NCBI GenBank assembly: GCA_003049465.1
Contig: PYSS01000237.1
Span: forward strand, 1 to 24,009
Source of the DNA: Magnaporthiopsis rhizophila
Lineage: Eukaryota > Ascomycota > Sordariomycetes > Magnaporthales > Magnaporthaceae
Direction of reading: 5' to 3'
DNA: 24,009 bases
Below, piece by piece: positions 19,008-24,009 of the stretch (within the stretch, counting starts at the first letter, position 1; the number at the start of each line of letters is the position of its first letter). The notes below the pieces were generated by a model. It had not been told where the DNA came from. It saw only the letters and a program-made list of their open reading frames with translations, and did not search any database. The translations under genes and the position numbers were made by a program.

Positions 19008-19652
19008 TCACGTCTCGAAGTGCCCTGCCACATGATGCGCGACGGCAGCTTCGTCCCCCTCGAAGGTCCCACACACTGGACAGCTCGCCGTCGCCACAGA
19101 TTGGGATGCGGCCGCCACACTGTTCTCTGCGTCCCCGACTGAGGGGTCCGCAGACGCAACACCGTCTTTGCCCTTCCCTTTCTTGCGTCCCTTGGGATTC
19201 GCCTGCTTAATGTACGCATCCAGTCCAATCTGCTCCGCCGGCTTGTCGTCTTCATCGAGTCTAGTGTCCCTCACCAAGCCCCGTCGGGCACCGCCCTGGA
19301 CACCCTCGGACCGGACCATCCAGGACCGCCCGCCCGCCGTGTCCGGGGCGCCGTCGCCACTTGAGTCGGCGCCGCCGCCGCGGCTGTCAGGGGGCGCGGC
19401 TGCGGCCGGCGCCATGCTCTGGACGCGCCCGACGCGACCGTCGGCCAAACGCACCTTGATGCCGCGCGGGTGGTTGCCCCGCGTCAGCACGTCGCGTACG
19501 GCCCCAGAGACGGTGTGCCCGGTCGGCTGGTCGGCCTTGAGGACGATGTTCACCCCCGCGCCAGGGACCACTTGTGTCGTATTGGGGACGCGCGGGTGGT
19601 GCCGGTGTTGCTGGTTCGGGCGACGTTCGGACGCGTTTCCCGTTTCTGACAT
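19008..19652 (-). CDS. YwbE/DUF2196-domain protein with C-terminal C2H2-like zinc finger
   Basis: A single-exon frame of 214 residues. Residues about 28-80 (VNIVLKADQPTGHTVSGAV, LTRGNHPRGIKVRLADGRVG) match the YwbE/DUF2196 family, a small domain best known from bacteria and of unknown role. A low-complexity Ala/Gly/Asp-rich linker follows (about 80-150). Next is a lysine-rich stretch NPKGRKKGKGK that could act in nuclear or nucleic-acid targeting. The C-terminal CPVC-x12-HVAGH (Cys191, Cys194, His207, His211) fits a C2H2 or UBZ-like zinc finger. No signal peptide or membrane segment is present. The ATG at 19652 has a favourable context (AAATCATGTC). The combination suggests a nucleic-acid- or ubiquitin-related role, which is inference only. 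Confidence 0.78.
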   Translation of the reverse strand: MSETGNASERRPNQQHRHHPRVPNTTQVVPGAGVNIVLKADQPTGHTVSGAVRDVLTRGNHPRGIKVRLADGRVGRVQSMAPAAAAPPDSRGGGADSSGDGAPDTAGGRSWMVRSEGVQGGARRGLVRDTRLDEDDKPAEQIGLDAYIKQANPKGRKKGKGKDGVASADPSVGDAENSVAAASQSVATASCPVCGTFEGDEAAVAHHVAGHFET

Positions 19653-20308
19653 GATTTTGCAGGGAATTCTTGCCCTGCAGTCCTGAATTGCGCCAGGTCA
19701 ACCTGCGCGTCTCGTATACAGCGACCGGCTGAGCGTTTTCAAGGCCTTTGCGGAGCTGATCAGGGGTTTGTCGACATGGCGGCGAGGCTTGGTCAAGTTT
19801 TGATTTGAGCAAGCTCCGCGCAGCCCTCAGCAATATTTGAGCCTCCACGGCCCTATCCACGGCCCCACACATTCCCACGTGAACCCTCGCAGGCTTGGGA
19901 CGAGGTCCCCAAACACGGTCCAACATACAGCTTTTGCGATCCTAAACGGGACATCTATCGGCATCTGACGCGCAGGCATTCACATCCACCCACAGCACGG
20001 GCTTTCCCAGGAGCGGCTGGACCCTTCAAAGGCTGAGCCCCAGACGAACCGCGTGTGCCCTGCTTAATATCCACAGTTTCCCCAATTTCCCAAGCTGCCG
20101 GCGAGCTACGAACCACACACGTCCAATCTCCAGGGCCTTCTTCAGTCTTACTTGGCCTCTGCGCATTGTCATACGCCAGTGCTAATAAACGCGGCGGACC
20201 GTCCCAAATAGGAAACCCCTTTGTTAGCATTTTGGCAGGTAAAAACAGCTACGCGGTCACACCAGCAACCCTCACATGCTCCAAATTGCAGGGACCGCAC
20301 GTATCGTT
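19653..20308. other. intergenic region between YwbE-domain gene and MULE relic
   Basis: About 650 nt with no recognisable gene; the small open frames on both strands lack family motifs. It presumably contains the promoter of the minus-strand YwbE-domain gene. Near its end, at 20289-20299, is a first copy of the motif AGGGACCGCA, which recurs 20 nt later as the start of the transposon terminal repeat. Confidence 0.4.
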
Positions 20309-20350
20309 AGAGGGACCGCAAACAGCGGGTCCAATCCGCCCATACAGTGC
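20309..20350 (+). repeat. left terminal inverted repeat of the MULE relic
   Basis: It begins AGAGGGACCGCAA, identical to the reverse complement of 21250-21262, then continues with looser similarity (AGCGGG against AGTGGG, and CCCATACAGT against CCCACCACAGT). The inner limit is approximate. Confidence 0.55.
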
Positions 20351-20529
20351 ACCCATGACTTGAGTCTGTACCTCGATTATTTTAACTGTAAATCCACTGT
20401 AAAATCAAAAGTTACTACAGCGCAAATGGCGCACCTGTGTTGATCGCAATAAATAATAATAAAGGACTCATAAACGCGTGCAATTGCAACTCTCTTTGCA
20501 ACTTTATTCCGGCATTACTACCAGCACTA

Positions 20530-21150
20530 TTACTCCATCAACTTTTGCGCAGCCTCTTGGGCCTCGAGAGTCTCCGGCTCAAGTTGAGAGGCCTTTTTAT
20601 CGAATCTGCCCTCAAATTTAACGGGAATCAGGTTAAACTCGTCTTCCTCGTCAGCCACAAACTCCAGGCGGGCCAGGAGTTGTGCAGACCGGCGTGGCAG
20701 AGCAGTGCCGGGCTCGTAGGTATCCGTGGGAGGGGCAGGCCTTTCTTGCAGCCTTGGGGGTGTTATTAAAGGCGGCGGCAGTGCCTCCCGGGCCTCCTCT
20801 GCCTCGGTATTCTCATAAGCGCTGGGCAGTCTCTTGGTGCTCAAAGCGCCTCGCGGGCAACCTTTGCCGCGGATCAGGGCCGGATCGAGGGGTATATCCG
20901 CCCGTTGGAGGGCGCCGGAAGCGCTAGGCGGTCCCAACGCCAATAAGGGTTGAACTGGGTGATAAAAAGAGGCTTAGAGTTTCGGAGGGAGACAAACAAA
21001 GCGTAGCGGCAGGGCAGGCCATGAGAGTTGGTGATCGTACAGGCACAAGGTTCTGGCGGGCCTAGATCCCACCGGCCTGCATGGGGTTGCTTTGGATACC
21101 GGTCAATTCTGTGATGCAGGCTCGCAACGCCTGCACAACTACCGCAGTTC
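20530..21150 (-). pseudogene. C-terminal fragment of a MULE transposase (SWIM-like zinc finger and tail)
   Basis: Three overlapping frames read in order: ALRACITELTGIQSNPM (about 21140-21080), then CACTITNSHGLPCRYALF and TQFNPYWRWDR (about 21040-20940), then IPLDPALIRGKGCPRGA and an acidic tail ending in EAQEAAQKLME (stop at 20530). The C-x-C...GLPC-x-(H) and FxPxWRWDR signatures are those I recall at the C-terminus of fungal MULE transposases. The expected zinc-ligand His reads Tyr (TAC). At least two frameshifts occur, and the MULE catalytic core is absent. Confidence 0.65.
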
Positions 21151-21212
21151 TCGCAATTTTTACGAAATCCACTGCAAAAACAGGGGGGTATCCGAGTTTG
21201 TAAAACTTTTTT

Positions 21213-21262
21213 TGGAATTGATACTGTGGTGGGTCCAGAGCCCCACTTCTTGCGGTCCCTCT
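21213..21262 (-). repeat. right terminal inverted repeat of the MULE relic
   Basis: Reverse complement begins AGAGGGACCGCAA and matches the left end exactly over 13 nt, then imperfectly. The inner limit is approximate. Confidence 0.55.
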
Positions 21263-21882
21263 GCCTCGTCCATCTGTCACAAACAAAGAATGGCCTGATG
21301 CTCATATTCCAAGGCCCACATCAAAGGAAAGCAGTCGCGTCCCCAGCTTCAGGAGGAGCTGCCATAGATCGCGGGGTTGACAACCCAGGATAGCCGGCGA
21401 GACGGGCGGGAGATGGGGCCCCCGCCCGCCGTCCTCTGCACGGGCTGGTAACATTCCTCGGGCGGTTCCAACCAAAACAATACCAATCGCGGTGAACATA
21501 GTGGCTGTGCTACAAAATCGGCGGCTCGTGTGGCCCACATGGAGACGTACGCAACGTCCATTTGACTGGAAATGGTAGCCGACTCGTCCTCGCTCGCATC
21601 CAGGGAAGGAGACCTGCAGGGCAGCCCGACAGGATGGGTGACGTTTCGGTACAGCTTCCGGGATGGACTGGATATTTCAAGCCTTGATATCGGCCGTCCG
21701 CGGAACCGTTGACAAGGGCTGGCCGTGACTACTTGAAGAAGTCGCAAGTAACTATCACCATCTTGCGAACATTTCCGGGTACTTGTAAATACCACTCACT
21801 CACTTCTGTAGTATCTATCACCCTCTCACGCTGCTCTCAGGACTAGCTATTGATCGCACCGACATAATCCACACAAGAAATC
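21263..21882. other. intergenic region upstream of the fatty acyl reductase gene
   Basis: About 620 nt between the transposon end and the reductase ATG. Short open frames on the minus strand carry no recognisable motif. The stretch should contain the reductase promoter; no clear TATA box is seen. Confidence 0.4.
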
Positions 21883-23687
21883 ATGGAGGCCGAGTATGGA
21901 GATGTCTCTAGGGTCCTGGAGGGAACGACGATCCTCGTGACAGGTGCAGCAGGATTCGTCGGGACTGCCCTACTATACCGGCTGCTCCTCGACCCGAAGC
22001 TCTCGAGCAGAGTCAAGCGCGTTCTCGCTCTGATCCGGGGAAGCACCTTCGAGGAGGCCGTCGAGAAGCTCCCACCGGTGATTCGCGAGCTCGCCCGTCC
22101 CATCGACACCGACGAAGCCGATGCGAAACTACTGATACTGCGAGGGGACTGCCGCCACGCGCAGCTGGGCCTCACTGGACTAAGCCTGCAGGCTGCTCGG
22201 CAGGCGGATGTGGTCATCCATGCGGCCGGGGAGACCCGCTTCATGCTGGGCCTGTCCGATGCCATGGATTGCATTGTAAGTCGGCACACCGGCACGCCCG
22301 GCCACCGGGGACCCGCAGACGCGTACGCGGCCTTGGGGCCCAACCTTGCTAACCCGACCATCCAGACCGACCTGGCGTACCAGGCGGCCCGCTTCTCGCT
22401 GGGCTCAAGCAGCGCCAAGACGCACATCCACCTGTCGACGACATATGTTGGCTGGTTCATGAGGAACGGCTCCACCATGACGGAGGACTTTTTGCAAAAC
22501 GACCTAGGTGACGACAGTGACGACACCCACGCAAACACCTATCTACATGCCAAGACACTGGCCGAGGAGTCGGTCAACGCCCTCTTCAAGCCCCAAGCTG
22601 GCCGCCCCCTACATGGAAAGTCGGTGCGCATCCTCCGGATAAGCACGCTGGGAGCAGCTGCTGCATTCCCTTCACCAGGGTGCGGCGCCTGCCAGACCAG
22701 CACGCCTGTATCCGCCGCGCTTGCCGCCGTGCCGGTCTCCGAGACCACGCCTGAAATGGCATGGATTCCCCGGGACTCCTTCCTCGATGGTTCGTTCATT
22801 GCCCCACACTTACGCGTACTTCCGGCATCCATTTCCGCTAACCTGGCTTTCACACGGCGCTAGTCCTTCCTGTCGACGTCGCGGTGAACCAGATCCTCGC
22901 CCTGACCGCGTCAGCACACAAGAGTCACACGCTCCCGCCGACTGCGCCGTCCCACCCCCGCAACAGCCGCAACCCCGTTAATGTGCGGGGCACCAACGTG
23001 CCCGTGTACCATGTCGCCAGCGGGCTGCCGCCGCAGAAGCAGCTGCGGTTCCTGACGCTCAACAAGCCCGATGTCAAGATCGTGCAGCCGTACGTCAAGG
23101 AAAAGAGCCTGATGTGCTGCTACATGCCCTTTATCGAGAAACAGGTTCACTTTGACGCCTCGCGCGCGCGGTCCGCCATGGGCACTACCACACCACCCAG
23201 CCAGGCGGACGACAACCGCGTCGCCCCCACGCTCCTGTTTCCCGATTCGGTGGAGGACCTCGGCAGCGATCGGGCCTCTGCGGCGTCGCCGTCCACCCCT
23301 CCATCCCTCGACGGCAGCGTGGCCTTTGACGACGACGCGATGATGGCTGATGCGGGGCGGAACAGCAACGCGGCGCTGAGCGATCTCGCCTCTTCCATTT
23401 CCGAGGACGCGCCCAGCGATTTTGTCGAGGAGAAGGAGGCGCAGGAGCAGGAGGGCCGTCTCAGCCTGCCGGCGGCCGCCACGACGTATAACGTGAGCCG
23501 GACCTGGGCCGACCAGACCATCGACTGCGGCGCTCTCGAGGTCGACTGCGGCAAGGTGCTGGAGGCGCACTTTGGCCCCATGACGGCTAGCGCCGACTCG
23601 GCCGCCTGGCTCGGCTATCTGTCGGTCGTCAGGGACGAGATGGACCGTTACATGGCACTTGCGGCCGAGGACTCGTGGGTGGACTAA
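21883..23687 (+). CDS. fatty acyl-CoA reductase-like / male-sterility NAD(P)-binding protein, three exons
   Basis: Inferred CDS: join(21883..22275, 22366..22789, 22864..23687), 546 residues. The Rossmann motif TGAAGFVG is at residues 20-27, and RVLALIRGSTFEEAVEKL follows as in NAD_binding_4 (PF07993) enzymes. DVVIHAAGETRF is the conserved strand after it. LSTTYVGWF (154-162) and Y190-LHA-K194 supply the SDR-type Ser/Thr, Tyr and Lys. The introns are 90 nt (GTAAGT, GCTAAC, CCAG) and 74 nt (GTTCGT, GCTAAC, CTAG); the second junction gives FLD-V-LPVDVAVNQILA, the usual family motif. Such enzymes reduce fatty acyl thioesters to alcohols with NADPH. The C-terminal half has an acidic Ser/Ala/Asp-rich insert (about 382-484) before TWADQTIDCGALEVDCGKVL. 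No signal peptide is seen. Substrate unknown. Confidence 0.82.
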
Positions 23688-24009
23688 AGAATGGGGCTTG
23701 CTGCCGGATGGTGTGAAGTAACATTGTAATTACCAATAGGAATGGGATTGTCCAGGTTGCTACCTGGCGGTGTGAGGAGCCGGCAGGAAAGGGAGTAACT
23801 GTGCAGTAGGGCGCTTGTGTCCGAGACGGGATGGAAACTTTGATAGCCAATCTTCCGTTGACGATTTGAAGCAGAATACAGACCGATACATGGAAAGGCG
23901 GTCTCGATTCCTCGCACGGCGATTCCTCGGACAATCCGCTGCCATGGCGATGAACTCTGGCCATTGAATCTGGGGCAAATCCTCTGCGGACACGATAGGA
24001 GCTTGAGCA
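23688..24009. other. 3' flank of the reductase gene
   Basis: About 320 nt to the end of the window with no recognisable coding sequence. It presumably carries the reductase 3' untranslated region and terminator. Confidence 0.4.

Larger units (their letters stand above)
20309..21262 (-). mobile_element. MULE (Mutator-like) DNA transposon remnant with terminal inverted repeats
   Basis: Exact 13-bp inverted repeats AGAGGGACCGCAA bound the element (20309-20321 and the complement at 21250-21262). Weaker similarity extends inward over roughly 45 nt. Between them, on the minus strand, lies only the C-terminal end of a MULE transposase. The whole element is about 0.95 kb, far shorter than an autonomous MULE, and has no DDE catalytic region. 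It therefore looks like an internally deleted, non-autonomous copy. I could not find a convincing 8-11 bp target-site duplication at either end. Another AGGGACCGCA copy lies just outside the left end. Confidence 0.6.

Noticed and set aside
21843..22538. 231-codon minus-strand frame opposite the reductase
   Set aside because: It is a shadow of the reductase exons and crosses its well-defined first intron.
1..24009. Telomeric repeats, CRISPR arrays and rRNA
   Set aside because: Only isolated CCCTAA-like hexamers occur; no regularly spaced repeats and no rRNA sequence were seen.

Overview
The window looks like chromosomal DNA from a filamentous ascomycete, probably a Sordariomycete. Short spliceosomal introns (64-144 nt) with GT...AG ends and CTAAC-like branch sites interrupt several genes. 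The protein families are typical of such fungi: a class A FAD monooxygenase, a Dal5-type MFS permease, a NACHT-ankyrin NLR, a fatty acyl reductase and a MULE relic. Coding sequence has strongly GC-rich third codon positions, which throws long false ORFs onto the antisense strand.

Layout. Positions 1 to about 5900 have no gene I can recognise; they hold two A-rich tracts, one about 85 nt long with an ambiguous base. From about 6280 to 7335 lies a badly frameshifted glycoside hydrolase family 1 pseudogene with both catalytic-glutamate regions still visible. An intergenic stretch with an A20 tract follows. Then come two apparently intact, same-direction genes: a three-exon FAD monooxygenase (8143-9678) with a histidine tract inserted in its FAD domain, and a two-exon Dal5-like permease (10722-12384). 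Convergent to them, 18625-12591 on the minus strand, is a roughly 2000-codon NLR gene (NACHT plus about 15 or more ankyrin-like units) broken by five frameshifts and two stop codons and with the Walker A lysine replaced by glutamine. Upstream of it on the same strand is a small gene (19652-19008) joining a YwbE/DUF2196 domain to a C2H2-like zinc finger. A roughly 0.95-kb MULE transposon remnant (20309-21262) keeps only the C-terminal zinc-binding part of its transposase. The window ends with an intact three-exon fatty acyl reductase-like gene (21883-23687).

How the parts relate. The monooxygenase and permease could form a small catabolic or detoxification pair, but only their adjacency suggests it. 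The NLR, GH1 gene and MULE are in decay. Two NLR stops and one lost zinc-ligand histidine in the MULE each fit a C-to-T change at CpA, the direction of repeat-induced point mutation (RIP). The five NLR frameshifts are each explained by one extra G in a G-run, which may be true slippage or assembly error. I see no complete new system; the most unusual items are the NLR damage pattern with its Walker A change, the hidden GH1 relic, the histidine tract and the MULE relic.
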